Part shown: in pieces, positions 13,404 to 20,036 of the stretch | How the letters are laid out: the number at the start of each line of letters is the position of its first letter | Position numbering within the stretch: the first letter of the stretch is position 1 | Origin: an uncultured Pseudomonadota bacterium | Lineage (GTDB): Bacteria > Pseudomonadota > Gammaproteobacteria > Burkholderiales > SG8-41 | Length of the DNA stretch: 20,036 nucleotides | Reading direction: 5' to 3' | Assembly: GCA_946885605.1 (NCBI GenBank) | Contig: CAMPGR010000063.1 | Location: 1 to 20,036 of the forward strand | Position numbers and translations under genes: made by a program | The notes under the pieces: model-generated | The model's database searches: none | What the model was told of the DNA's origin: nothing | The model's input: the letters and a program-made list of their open reading frames with translations, nothing else

Positions 13404-14042
13404 TCAGTTCGCGACGATCGCGCCTTCCACGACCTTGACTTTCGCGCCCGGACGAAACGCCGGTTCAGTTTCGTACGGGAACGTGCGCACGCTGCCATCC
13501 TCCATGCGCACCACGACTTCGTGACGCTTGGTGCTTTTTACGTGCTTCTCGATCTGGTGCCCGGCGTAGGCACCGCCCGCGGCGCCCGCCACAGTCGCGA
13601 TTTTGCGACCGCTGCCGCCGCCGATCTGATTGCCGAGCAGCGCGCCCGCCACACCACCGGCGACCGCTCCCAGGCCGGACCCTTCGCCCTGCTGCTCGAT
13701 CACGTTCACCGCTTCAACGCTGCCGCAGTTCGCGCAGATGCGCGGTGCGGGCCGTGCCGGCGGCGCGGAGGCGACGCGCGTCGGCTCGTTCGCCGCCGTG
13801 CGTTTCGGTGCCTCGCTGGCAACGCTCTTCTTCGGAGCGGGTGCTGCCGCCTGCTGCTTCTGTGCGGGTGCGGTGTCGGTCTTTGCGCTTTCCGCCTCGG
13901 CTGGCGGCTGCACGTCCGCGCTCCTGGACATCGAGCTCGGAATGAGTCCGGTCATCACCCCCACACCGACCGCGCTGAAGATGATCAACGCGACAGCCGC
14001 TGCGGCAATCAAGGGATTCATCCGACTCGTGGTTTCCGCCAT
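13404..14042 (-). CDS. Membrane-anchored glycine-zipper 2TM protein with CxxC motif
   Basis: This 212-aa protein has an N-terminal membrane segment (about residues 10-31), an Ala/Pro/Lys-rich linker (about 40-100), a CANC motif (103-106), then a glycine-zipper region GAVAGGVAGALLGNQIGGG (125-143) continuing VAGAAGGAYAGHQIE (151-165). The tail after it is a small beta domain (VVRMEDGSVRTFPYE). Glycine-zipper 2TM proteins of this layout (SlyB/Rickettsia 17 kDa-type) sit in the envelope. The start is ATG 14042 because AGGAGG lies 6-7 bases upstream; the frame extends another 39 codons but they lack family character. The CxxC next to the zipper could be a metal or disulfide site. Function unknown; envelope integrity is only a guess. 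Confidence 0.88.
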   Translation of the reverse strand: MAETTSRMNPLIAAAAVALIIFSAVGVGVMTGLIPSSMSRSADVQPPAEAESAKTDTAPAQKQQAAAPAPKKSVASEAPKRTAANEPTRVASAPPARPAPRICANCGSVEAVNVIEQQGEGSGLGAVAGGVAGALLGNQIGGGSGRKIATVAGAAGGAYAGHQIEKHVKSTKRHEVVVRMEDGSVRTFPYETEPAFRPGAKVKVVEGAIVAN

Positions 14043-14367
14043 CTCTTGCCTCCTTTCTTCCGCTGTGCCACTGCCATAACGCCCGGCGCACCGGCTCGTT
14101 GACGCGCGCGAGCATGACGTATGACATACTAATATGCGCCCATGCCAAGGGCCAGGCATTATTTCCGGCCCCTCGCCTGCTGGATGTCGTTGTCCGGCGA
14201 CAAGCGATCGCGATGAGGTGCGGACAATCTGCTGAACTGAGTGTCAAACGACGAATCCAACGGCTGTATCGTGCGCGACTTACCCGGCTTTTACCCAATT
14301 CGACCGGGACGTTCGCGTCTGATATCGTGACGATCATGGGGAGCCCTTTTTTTTCGGAGAGTATTAC
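14043..14367. other. 325-base divergent spacer upstream of the RRM gene
   Basis: No convincing gene lies here; the one open frame (14099 onward, plus) is Arg-rich, has no family match and overlaps the RRM gene. A possible promoter for the RRM gene has TTGACG at 14099-14104, with an AT-rich stretch containing TACTAATAT (14127-14135) downstream, but the spacing is not ideal. Small hairpins are ATGCC/GGCAT (14142-14159) and TTGTC/GACAA (14190-14203). A run of eight T (14347-14354) stands just before the GGAGAG ribosome-binding site. A long leader would fit post-transcriptional, for example temperature-dependent, control of an RNA-binding protein, but this is inference. Confidence 0.5.
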
Positions 14368-14748
14368 GTGGGCAGAAGAATCTATGTGGGCAACTTGAAC
14401 TACAGCGTCGGTAAGCAGGAACTGCAGCAGGTGTTCGGCGCGCACGGCACAGTGGTGTCGGCGCAAGTCATCACCGACCGCGACACAGGGCGCTCCAAGG
14501 GTTTCGGTTTCGTCGAAATGGGCAGCGAGCAGGAAGCACAGGCAGCGATCGCCGCGCTCAACGGCAGGAATTTCGAGGGACGCAACATCACGGTAAACGA
14601 GGCGAGGCCGCAGGAAGGCCGTAACGGCGCCTTCGGCGGCGTGCGCCGTGGCGCATTCGGCCTGGGCGGCATGCGCGGTGCCACCGGGCACCGTGGCGGC
14701 GGCGGCCGCGCAGGCGGTCTGGGACGCGGAGGCGGCGGCCGCTACTGA
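14368..14748 (+). CDS. RRM-type RNA-binding protein with glycine/arginine-rich tail
   Basis: This 126-aa protein has a single RNA-recognition motif in its first 80 residues, with RNP2 IYVGNL at 5-10 and RNP1 KGFGFVEM at 44-51; the aromatic residues that stack on RNA (Tyr6, Phe46, Phe48) are present. The rest (about 83-126) is a low-complexity Gly/Arg tail ending GGGGRY. Such small RRM proteins occur in cyanobacteria and many proteobacteria, often cold-induced, and are thought to act as RNA chaperones or RNA-binding regulators. The start is GTG 14368, 6 bases after GGAGAG (14356-14361). The unusually long untranslated region before it and the gap of 73 bases to the GST gene suggest it is its own unit. 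Confidence 0.94.
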   Translation: MGRRIYVGNLNYSVGKQELQQVFGAHGTVVSAQVITDRDTGRSKGFGFVEMGSEQEAQAAIAALNGRNFEGRNITVNEARPQEGRNGAFGGVRRGAFGLGGMRGATGHRGGGGRAGGLGRGGGGRY

Positions 14749-14821
14749 AGGCGCCGCCAGGCTCACCCCGCGCCTTGAGCGCCGGCCGCGGCCCGATCAG
14801 CCGCGGCGAAGGAAGGCGTTC

Positions 14822-15544
14822 ATGCGCTTCGAGTTGTACTACTGGCCCGGCATCCAGGGCCGCGGTGAATTCGTGCGCCTTGCGCTCGAGGAAGCCGCGG
14901 CCGACTACGTCGACGTCGGGCGTATGCCGCGCTCCGGGATGCAGGCGTTGATGCGCGTGCTCGAGGACGGGCGGGCAGCGCGCCCGCCCTTCGCACTGCC
15001 TGCGTTGAAGGCCGGCAGGGAAATCATCGCGCAGACCGCCAACATCCTCGGCTTTCTCGGGCCTCGGCTCGGTCTCGCGCCGGCTACGCACAGCGGGCGG
15101 CTATGGGCGCACCAGCTGCAGCTCACGCTCGCCGACTTCGTGAGCGAAGTGCACGATTGCCACCACCCGGTATCGGGCGCGCTGTACTATGAGGATCAGA
15201 AGAAGGAAGCAAAGCGCCGCGCACACCACTTTCACTTAGAACGCCTGCCGAAGTTCCTCGATTACTTTCAACACGTGATCGCGCGCAACGGCGGATCCTT
15301 CATGATCGGGAGGCGCCTTTCGTACGTGGACCTTTCGATGTTCCAGGTCATGGCCGGCCTGCAGTACGCGTTTCCGCGCGCCATGGCGCGCTCCCGGTCG
15401 CGCTGGCCCCGCCTGATCGGCCTGCACGATCAGATCGCCGCGCGGCCGCGCATCGCCGCGTACCTTGCGTCCGAGCGCCGCGTGCCATTCAATACGCAGG
15501 GCATATTCCGCCATTACCCGGAGCTCGACGTGCAGCGGCTTTAA
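14822..15544 (+). CDS. Glutathione S-transferase-family protein
   Basis: This 240-aa cytoplasmic protein has a thioredoxin-like N-terminal domain and a helical C-terminal domain. The N-terminus FELYYWPGIQGRGEFVRLALEE resembles sigma/alpha-type GSTs, with Tyr6 or Tyr7 as the likely glutathione-activating residue. The cis-proline position is LPAL (59-62, Pro60) and the glutathione-binding Gln-Thr is at 71-72 (IAQTANILGFLG). The C-terminal domain has the usual SYVDLSMFQVMAGL. GAAGGAAGG precedes the ATG. It is followed by a SnoaL-like gene whose ribosome-binding site overlaps the GST stop codon (TAAGGA), then by a Bug gene; the three look like one operon. Probably conjugation or stress-related thiol chemistry; substrate unknown. 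Confidence 0.92.
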   Translation: MRFELYYWPGIQGRGEFVRLALEEAAADYVDVGRMPRSGMQALMRVLEDGRAARPPFALPALKAGREIIAQTANILGFLGPRLGLAPATHSGRLWAHQLQLTLADFVSEVHDCHHPVSGALYYEDQKKEAKRRAHHFHLERLPKFLDYFQHVIARNGGSFMIGRRLSYVDLSMFQVMAGLQYAFPRAMARSRSRWPRLIGLHDQIAARPRIAAYLASERRVPFNTQGIFRHYPELDVQRL

Positions 15545-15551
15545 GGACCCC

Positions 15552-15998
15552 ATGTCACTCGACACGAACAAGAAACTTATCCATCGTCTTTACGCCGAAG
15601 GCATCAATCGTCACGACGCCGCCGTGGCGGCAGCCTTTTACACGCAGGACGCTCTCAATCACGGCCGCCGGGTCGGACGCGCCGGCATGCAGGCGGTGTT
15701 CGAGGCGCTCTTCAGCACGTTCCCCGACTTCAGTTACGAGATCGACGAGAGCACCGCGGAGGAGGATCGCGTGGTATGCAAGGTGACGATGACGGGCACG
15801 CACTTCGGCCAGCCGACGCTGCCGCACGCGTTCACCGGCATGCTGACCGGGGTCGCGCCGACGGGCAGGAAAGTGCGCGTGCAGCAGTTCCACCTCTTCC
15901 GGCTGCGAGACGGCGAGATCGCAGCCCATGAGGCGGTGCGCGACGACTTGAGCATGCTGCTGCAACTCGGGCTGCTCCGGCGGCCCGGCGAGGGTTGA
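15552..15998 (+). CDS. SnoaL-like / ester cyclase-family protein
   Basis: This 148-aa protein has the cone-shaped alpha+beta barrel of the NTF2/SnoaL family. Family traits are KKLIHRLYAEGINRHD at the N-terminus, FPDFSYEIDE (57-66), VTMTGTHFG (78-86), GVAPTGRKV (100-108) and the closing FRLRDGEIAAHEAVRDD, where the His/Asp pair corresponds to the usual active-site pocket. Members act as polyketide cyclases, isomerases or simple ligand-binding proteins. It starts 7 bases after the GST stop and ends 3 bases before the Bug gene, so it is almost certainly co-translated with them. The particular role is not deducible. Confidence 0.92.
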   Translation: MSLDTNKKLIHRLYAEGINRHDAAVAAAFYTQDALNHGRRVGRAGMQAVFEALFSTFPDFSYEIDESTAEEDRVVCKVTMTGTHFGQPTLPHAFTGMLTGVAPTGRKVRVQQFHLFRLRDGEIAAHEAVRDDLSMLLQLGLLRRPGEG

Positions 15999-16001
15999 CC
16001 C

Positions 16002-16964
16002 ATGAAGACGTCGATCGCTGTTGCCGTGATGCTTGCTGCGCTCGCCTCGATCGCAGCGGCGCAACCGTATCCTGGCCGCCCGATACGGATGGTCGTTCCC
16101 AACCCTGCGGGCGGCGCGAACGACATCGTTGCGCGCATCGTGGCGCAGAAACTCGGCACACTGCTCGGTCAGCAGCTCGTCGTGGACAACCGCGGCGGTG
16201 CCGGCGGAGCGATAGGCGCGGAAATCGTTGCACGCGCAGCACCGGACGGCCATACGCTCATCGCGGCAACGTTCGCAACGCACACGACGATACCTCACCT
16301 GCAGAAGAAGATCGCGTACGATCCGCTGCGCGACTTTGCGCCGATCGCGCTTTTCGTGGTGCAGTACAGCATGCTCTCGGCGCATCCCGCGTTTCCGCCG
16401 CGCACCGTGGGCGAACTCATCGCCTATGCCAAGGCGAACCCCCGCGCGATCAACTACGCCAGCGCGGGGCCCGGATCGACCAGCGATTTCACAGGCCGGA
16501 TGTTCGCCCGCCTGGCCAACATCGAGATTACGCTCGTGCCCTACAAAGGCGGCGGCCCGGCGATCACGGCGCTCCTCGCGGGCGAAGCGCACACCAATTT
16601 CGGGCCGATTCCCGCAACCGCCTCGCACATCCGCGCGGGCCGCTTGAAAGCGATCGCGGTGAGCGGGGAGAAGCGGTCCATCGCCATGCCCGACGTGCCG
16701 ACAGTAGCGGAGTCCGGCTTGCCGGGCTTCTCTGCGAGCGCATGGGTCGGCTTGATGGCGCCGGCACGCGCGCCACGCGTGATCGTCGAAAAGCTTGCGG
16801 CTGTGTCCAGGGAGGCGCTCGACGCACCGGACGTGCGCGAGCCGCTGATCAAGAGCGGCGCGGAGCCGGCCTATAAAGGGCCGCAGGCCTTCGCTCAGTT
16901 CGTGCGTGGCGAATACGAACGCTACGGTAAGCTCGTGCGCGAGCTAGGGTTGAGCGCGCTCTAG
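16002..16964 (+). CDS. Bug/TctC-family substrate-binding protein
   Basis: This 320-aa periplasmic binding protein has a signal peptide with likely cleavage after AAA-20, leaving QPYPGRPIRMVVPNPAGGAND. The ligand-contacting Asp41 is in GGANDIVAR and the signature VVDNRGGAGGAIGAEIVARAAPDGHT follows at 60-85. INYASAGPGSTSD and VPYKGGGPAITALLAGE are also typical. Compared with the other intact Bug protein the two share only family-level identity, so they probably bind different ligands. No TctAB genes are adjacent. It is the third gene of the GST/SnoaL/Bug run and ends 3 bases from the bicupin's stop codon on the opposite strand, with no terminator between. Confidence 0.96.
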   Translation: MKTSIAVAVMLAALASIAAAQPYPGRPIRMVVPNPAGGANDIVARIVAQKLGTLLGQQLVVDNRGGAGGAIGAEIVARAAPDGHTLIAATFATHTTIPHLQKKIAYDPLRDFAPIALFVVQYSMLSAHPAFPPRTVGELIAYAKANPRAINYASAGPGSTSDFTGRMFARLANIEITLVPYKGGGPAITALLAGEAHTNFGPIPATASHIRAGRLKAIAVSGEKRSIAMPDVPTVAESGLPGFSASAWVGLMAPARAPRVIVEKLAAVSREALDAPDVREPLIKSGAEPAYKGPQAFAQFVRGEYERYGKLVRELGLSAL

Positions 16965-16967
16965 AGA

Positions 16968-17879
16968 CTAGGCGGTGTATGCGAAGCGTTTGTCCTGGGC
17001 GATCACGAGGCGCGCACCGCGCGGGGCGTACAGCACGTGCGGCGTACCGGCCGGCACATGCAGCAGGCAGCGCTCGTTGACCTGCAGCCGTTCACCGGCG
17101 ACGTCGGCTTCGAGAACGCCTTCGGCGACAAAGGTGAACTGCTCGTTCCCGTGGACGTGGTGTTCCAGCGTTGCACGGGGAGCAAAGCGCAATACGCCGA
17201 CATGCAGCAGTTCCCCGCTCAGCAGTTTTCCCGTGATTCCGTGTGGAAGGACGAGCTTGTCGCCGGCTGTGACGGCTGCGTTCGAGAGGCCGCTGGGTGA
17301 ATCCCCGATCTCCCTCATGTCGTACACGTAACGCTTGCCCGGTCCGGGCGGCAGGCGCCGAGATTCGGCGATAGCCTGCGCTGTCGTCTGCTTCGGCTCG
17401 TGAGCGCGGCTGCCGAAGCCGGGAAAGCAATTCGGCCCGTCGTACTTGCCGTCCACCGGCGGTCCCACTATGCCGTGCCGCGTATCCTTGATTGCAAGAA
17501 ACACGAGATCCTCATCGGGGCACGCGAGCCCGGTGTGCACCGCCATTCCCGGCGTGTGCAGGATCATGCCCGCGGAAGCGAAGACGCGATCGCCTTCGAC
17601 GTCCGCCATCATCGTCCCTTCCAGGATGTAATTGAACTGCTCGTTCGGATGCGTGTGCGCTTTCGCGCCGGTTCCCTGCGCCTGACGGCCCAGCGTCGAG
17701 ATGATGCGGTCGCCTGTGAGCACTGCGCCCACGGTCGAGGACTTACCGGTCTGCAGCGTCGGCCCGGACAGCAGCCGCTTTGGCGTGACTTTGAGGCTCG
17801 TCGGGCCATCCGGCGCGCGATCGAGCGCCGCAAAGTCGTACACGTACTGAACGCGGGCGGGGTTGCTCAGGTCGTTCAT
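16968..17879 (-). CDS. Bicupin domain-containing protein
   Basis: This 303-aa protein holds two cupin barrels that look like an internal duplication: each half starts with a similar YVYDF or YVYDM element (residues 12 and 184). Metal ligands in the first are His75, His77, Glu80 or Gln81, and His115; in the second His241, His243, Glu246 or Gln247, and His281. Both sites therefore look able to bind a metal such as Fe or Mn. Bicupins include oxalate decarboxylases and dioxygenases such as gentisate 1,2-dioxygenase, but the residues seen do not settle which. There is no signal peptide. It is divergent, with a 62-base spacer, from a dehydroquinase-like gene, so the two may share control. Confidence 0.9.
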   Translation of the reverse strand: MNDLSNPARVQYVYDFAALDRAPDGPTSLKVTPKRLLSGPTLQTGKSSTVGAVLTGDRIISTLGRQAQGTGAKAHTHPNEQFNYILEGTMMADVEGDRVFASAGMILHTPGMAVHTGLACPDEDLVFLAIKDTRHGIVGPPVDGKYDGPNCFPGFGSRAHEPKQTTAQAIAESRRLPPGPGKRYVYDMREIGDSPSGLSNAAVTAGDKLVLPHGITGKLLSGELLHVGVLRFAPRATLEHHVHGNEQFTFVAEGVLEADVAGERLQVNERCLLHVPAGTPHVLYAPRGARLVIAQDKRFAYTA

Positions 17880-17941
17880 GGCGCGGCTCGCGAACCGGGG
17901 GAAATGAGTCTAGCATAGCGCAACCAAATGAGAGGGACGCT

Positions 17942-18400
17942 ATGCTGAAAGTGCTGGTCGTGCACGGCGCAGGAATGAACATGCGCGGGAAAGCGCAGGT
18001 CGACATCTTCGGCCCCATGACGTTGCCGGAGTACGACGAGCACATCCGCCGCTATGCGGGCGAGCTCGGGATCGAGGTCGAGCTCTTTCACTCGAACGTC
18101 GAAGGGGAAGTGATCAACAAGTTCTATCAGGCGCACGACCGCGGAGTCGATGCGGCGATCATCAATCCCGCCGGATATACGACCGGTTATCCCGCATTGA
18201 CGGCGGCGATTGCGCAGGTGCGCTTTCCGACGATTGAACTGCACATCTCGAATCCTGCGCGCCGGGGGCGGGAATCCGAGATTGCTCGCGTGTGCCGGGG
18301 CGTCGTGACAGGGTTCGGGATTTACGGCTACTACCTTGCGCTGAGCGGTCTGCGTGACCTGCTCGGCACGGCGACGAAGAAGGGCGGCGACAGAAAATAG
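17942..18400 (+). CDS. Type II 3-dehydroquinate dehydratase homologue with altered active site
   Basis: This 152-aa protein has the flavodoxin-like fold of AroQ: the N-terminal strand MLKVLVVHGAGMN, EVELFHSNVEGEVI (46-59), INPAGYTTGYPAL (74-86) and IELHISN (98-104). Several catalytic residues remain: Asn75, Glu99 and His101. The essential pair in the flexible loop is changed: the Arg of the normal LGxREPxxYG is Ala18 and the catalytic Tyr is Phe23 (GKAQVDIFG); the usual NGPNLN opening is HGAGMN. It is therefore unlikely to serve the shikimate pathway and is better called a paralogue of unknown function. GAGAGGGA precedes the ATG. It is divergent from the bicupin, suggesting a catabolic or ring-modifying role by context only. 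Confidence 0.88.
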   Translation: MLKVLVVHGAGMNMRGKAQVDIFGPMTLPEYDEHIRRYAGELGIEVELFHSNVEGEVINKFYQAHDRGVDAAIINPAGYTTGYPALTAAIAQVRFPTIELHISNPARRGRESEIARVCRGVVTGFGIYGYYLALSGLRDLLGTATKKGGDRK

Positions 18401-18410
18401 CGCCTGGTGA

Positions 18411-18677
18411 CTAGAAGCCCAATCGGCGCGTGGGGGAATCGTAGAGCTCGGGCGCATCGGCGGGTGAAGGTACATACGCGCCCGATGCGGAACGCTTGTC
18501 CGAATCCGCTTTGTCGACAGGCGGTTTCTCGCGCTCCTTCGTGGAGGTGTTGTCCCGTGCCGCATCCTTTGCGGCGGTAATCTCGTTCGGCGCACGCGCG
18601 AAGTAATTCCGCACTTTGTCGCCTGCGAGCACGAGAACGATCAGCACGACGACGGCTGTCCACAGTACCCGTCTCAT
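18411..18677 (-). CDS. Small hypothetical membrane-anchored protein
   Basis: This 88-aa protein has one N-terminal membrane segment (about residues 5-19, LWTAVVVLIVLVLAG) and a charged, Lys/Glu/Asp-rich tail ending SPADAPELYDSPTRRLGF. I do not recognise a family. ATG 18677 was chosen because the hydrophobic segment begins there, although no ribosome-binding site is evident; it starts 10 bases after the stop of the binding-protein gene upstream and may be translated by coupling. The frame could extend upstream but only through the neighbouring gene. The 10-base gap to the convergent dehydroquinase-like gene leaves no room for a terminator. Confidence 0.6.
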   Translation of the reverse strand: MRRVLWTAVVVLIVLVLAGDKVRNYFARAPNEITAAKDAARDNTSTKEREKPPVDKADSDKRSASGAYVPSPADAPELYDSPTRRLGF

Positions 18678-18687
18678 TGTAAGAAGG

Positions 18688-19380
18688 TCAATGGCGGGCT
18701 GGCTCGAGTCCCTTCGCACGCAGCACATGGGCTGCCGACGGGGTCCCAAGGAAAGAAAGAAGGGCCCGCGCTGCTTCCGGCTGAGCTGCGCTGCGAAACA
18801 CACCCGCAGAAACGATTGTCGTCTTCTGGAGCGCCTCAGGTAGCGGGCCGACCAGCGCGATGCCGCGAACTGCCATCAGCTCGGAGATCTGCTGGATCGC
18901 CACTTCTGCTTCGCCGTTCGCGACCAGCTCACCGACCAGCCCGCCCGGTTGCCGCTTCGCCTTCGTCTTTACAGCCTCCGCAATACCGAGCCGCTCGATG
19001 AGTTCCGCAAAATGCATGCCGCTTGCGCCGTCGATGGTATAAGCCACCGACCGTGCGTTGAGTATCGCCGCTTTGAATGCTTCCACCGTGCTGATGTCAG
19101 GCTTCGCCGCTCCAGCACGCACCGCCATGCCGACGGAAGAGCGCGCGAGCACACTTTGCGTATCGGGTGCGATGATGCCTTCACCGGCGAGCTCCTCGAT
19201 TGCGCCCGAGCCCATGATGGCGAGATCGCCCCGTTCGCCGCTGCGGATGCGGCTCGACATGCGCTTTGCGGGATCGTAGCCGATCGTCACTTTGTGTCCG
19301 CTTGCACTTTCGAACTGCGGCACGAGCTCGTCCATCACGCCGCGCATGCTATTCGAGCACATCACGCTTACTGTCGCCAT
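18688..19380 (-). CDS. ModA-like substrate-binding-domain protein without signal peptide
   Basis: This 230-aa protein has the type II periplasmic-binding fold of the molybdate-binding ModA group: VSVMCSNSMRGVMDELVPQFESASGHKVTI at the start, the GDLAIMGSGAIEEL strand (52-65), VGMAVRAGA (83-91) and VAIQQISELMAVRGIALVGPLPE (159-181). It lacks a signal peptide, and the in-frame sequence before ATG 19380 reaches a stop after 9 codons, so none has been overlooked. AGGAGT lies 6 bases upstream. No modB or modC is adjacent. It is therefore probably cytosolic, perhaps a ligand sensor, or secreted by an unusual route. It is followed by the small membrane protein in the same direction. The molybdate ligand is not assured. 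Confidence 0.88.
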   Translation of the reverse strand: MATVSVMCSNSMRGVMDELVPQFESASGHKVTIGYDPAKRMSSRIRSGERGDLAIMGSGAIEELAGEGIIAPDTQSVLARSSVGMAVRAGAAKPDISTVEAFKAAILNARSVAYTIDGASGMHFAELIERLGIAEAVKTKAKRQPGGLVGELVANGEAEVAIQQISELMAVRGIALVGPLPEALQKTTIVSAGVFRSAAQPEAARALLSFLGTPSAAHVLRAKGLEPARH

Positions 19381-19545
19381 AAGAGACTCCTGCCAAAGCG
19401 GTCCGCCTCAACCGAGCGGCATATAGTAACCCGCAATACAGGGCGCGCCCAACGGGGCACCGAAAATGACGCCTGTGCCGGAGGAATCGGCTCAGGCTTA
19501 GTTCTCTTTTCAGGACCCGATGCACAGGCTCGTGCATCGTGAGCC

Positions 19546-20036
19546 CTACGCAGCTTTCGGGCCGGGACCCGGCGGAAGCGGTGCGTAGCGGCTGAGCCGC
19601 ATTTCGAGCGCCGCTGTGCCCTTCGCCAACGTTTCAAGCACGCGCGGGTAGCCGAGCAGGGTGCGCAGCGGTGCCTCTCCCCGGACTACTGCGGGAGCAT
19701 GCAGCCAGTCCACGAAGTCGATGGTCGCTTCGCGCGCGATGAGATCCTGGATCACGGCTTCTACGTGTTTGGGATCGACCGTCACCTGCACCCGCATGAC
19801 CGGCTCGCGCAGTTCGCGTTCGTAGCGCAGCCGCACGCGCGGTTCTTCCAGCGTCACCTCGTCGGCGTGGATGTTACGTACGGCGCGTGCGGGCGCGGTC
19901 AGCGCCATCTCGTTGGCACCCAGTATGCACAGGCCCTCGGCCGTCGGCTCGAGCGCGACGTCATCGAAGGCCGGCATGAGGCGCATCGTCATCTTCGCGA
20001 AGCCGATCTGGAATTGCGTGTGCGCGCTCCGGGCGA
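19546..20036 (-). CDS. EF-G-like protein, C-terminal domain (5' end beyond the window)
   Basis: At least 162 codons on the minus strand continue past the right edge. The C-terminal part REPVMRVQVTVDPKHVEAVIQDL, then APLRTLLGYPRVLETLAKGTAALEMRLSRYAPLPPG, follows domain V of elongation factor G (LEPIMxVEVxxP...PLxxMFGYxxxLRSxTxGxxxxxMxFxxYxxVP). The part before it is divergent from the usual domain IV. The Arg-Gly-type residues of EF-G are not all kept (REATID replaces the usual RRGQI), so this may be a paralogue or a stand-alone EF-G C-terminal-domain protein and not the housekeeping factor. The intact frame upstream of Met 19992 rules out a start there with any certainty. The 165-base gap to 19381 has no gene. 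Confidence 0.8.
   Translation of the reverse strand, partial: ARSAHTQFQIGFAKMTMRLMPAFDDVALEPTAEGLCILGANEMALTAPARAVRNIHADEVTLEEPRVRLRYERELREPVMRVQVTVDPKHVEAVIQDLIAREATIDFVDWLHAPAVVRGEAPLRTLLGYPRVLETLAKGTAALEMRLSRYAPLPPGPGPKAA

Noticed and set aside
14043..14158. 39-codon N-terminal extension of the glycine-zipper protein
   Set aside because: The extension has no homology features, while ATG 14042 has a strong AGGAGG site and begins just before the membrane segment.
14099..14398. Possible small gene in front of the RRM gene
   Set aside because: Its codon composition is unlike the neighbours, it has no ribosome-binding site or family match and it runs into the RRM coding region.
1..20036. CRISPR array, insertion sequence, tRNA or rRNA
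   Set aside because: No regularly spaced repeats, transposase-like protein, terminal inverted repeats with target duplication, or recognisable tRNA or rRNA sequence were seen on either strand.

Overview
The window looks like a chromosomal stretch of a high-GC betaproteobacterium, probably Burkholderiales or a close relative. The main clue is the set of orphan Bug (TctC-type) binding proteins: two intact copies and one 3' remnant. Other clues are the metabolic gene families (C-terminal-binding-protein-like dehydrogenase, HpcH/HpaI aldolase, HsaA-type flavin monooxygenase, DUF1446/DUF4387 pair) and the lack of any phage, plasmid or insertion-sequence gene. The species cannot be named from the sequence alone.

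Layout. Positions 119-3455 (minus) hold a co-directional catabolic-looking set: NMT1/THI5-type binding protein, VOC-fold protein, D-2-hydroxyacid dehydrogenase and an SDR that lacks the usual Tyr/Lys pair. A divergent HpcH/HpaI aldolase (3561-4424) runs tail to tail into a Bug protein; both genes end inside one shared CTAG. Positions 5436-7020 carry a DUF3014 membrane protein and a divergent SAM-dependent methyltransferase. Positions 7021-7416 are a gene graveyard: the 3' end of a TauD/TfdA dioxygenase on minus lies head to head with the 3' end of a Bug gene on plus, as if one deletion removed the 5' halves of a divergent pair. An HsaA-type flavin monooxygenase (minus) follows.

The most interesting region is 8773-12770 (plus), a tight five-gene operon. 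It contains a conserved 375-aa Cys-containing protein, a UGSC-family selenoprotein, a DUF1446/AtuA-family protein, a DUF4387 protein and a carboxymuconolactone-decarboxylase-fold protein. The selenoprotein frame runs through an in-frame TGA (10203-10205) that encodes Sec96 of the motif U-G-S-C-T-S-C-C. A hairpin just after the TGA fits the bacterial SECIS geometry. Read as ordinary stop and start, this gene would be split into two meaningless pieces.

Downstream are a DUF4168 secreted protein, a strong bidirectional terminator (13361-13384), a glycine-zipper membrane protein, and an RRM RNA-binding protein behind a long leader. Then come a GST / SnoaL-like / Bug run (14822-16964), a bicupin divergent from a dehydroquinase-II homologue with replaced catalytic residues, a small membrane protein, and a ModA-like binding protein without a signal peptide. 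The C-terminal end of an EF-G-like protein runs off the right edge.

The enzymes look like peripheral catabolic or redox modules fed by solute-binding proteins, but no transporter membrane subunits, regulators or selenocysteine-insertion genes lie in the window. Substrates cannot be assigned from sequence. No rRNA, tRNA, CRISPR array or mobile-element gene was seen.
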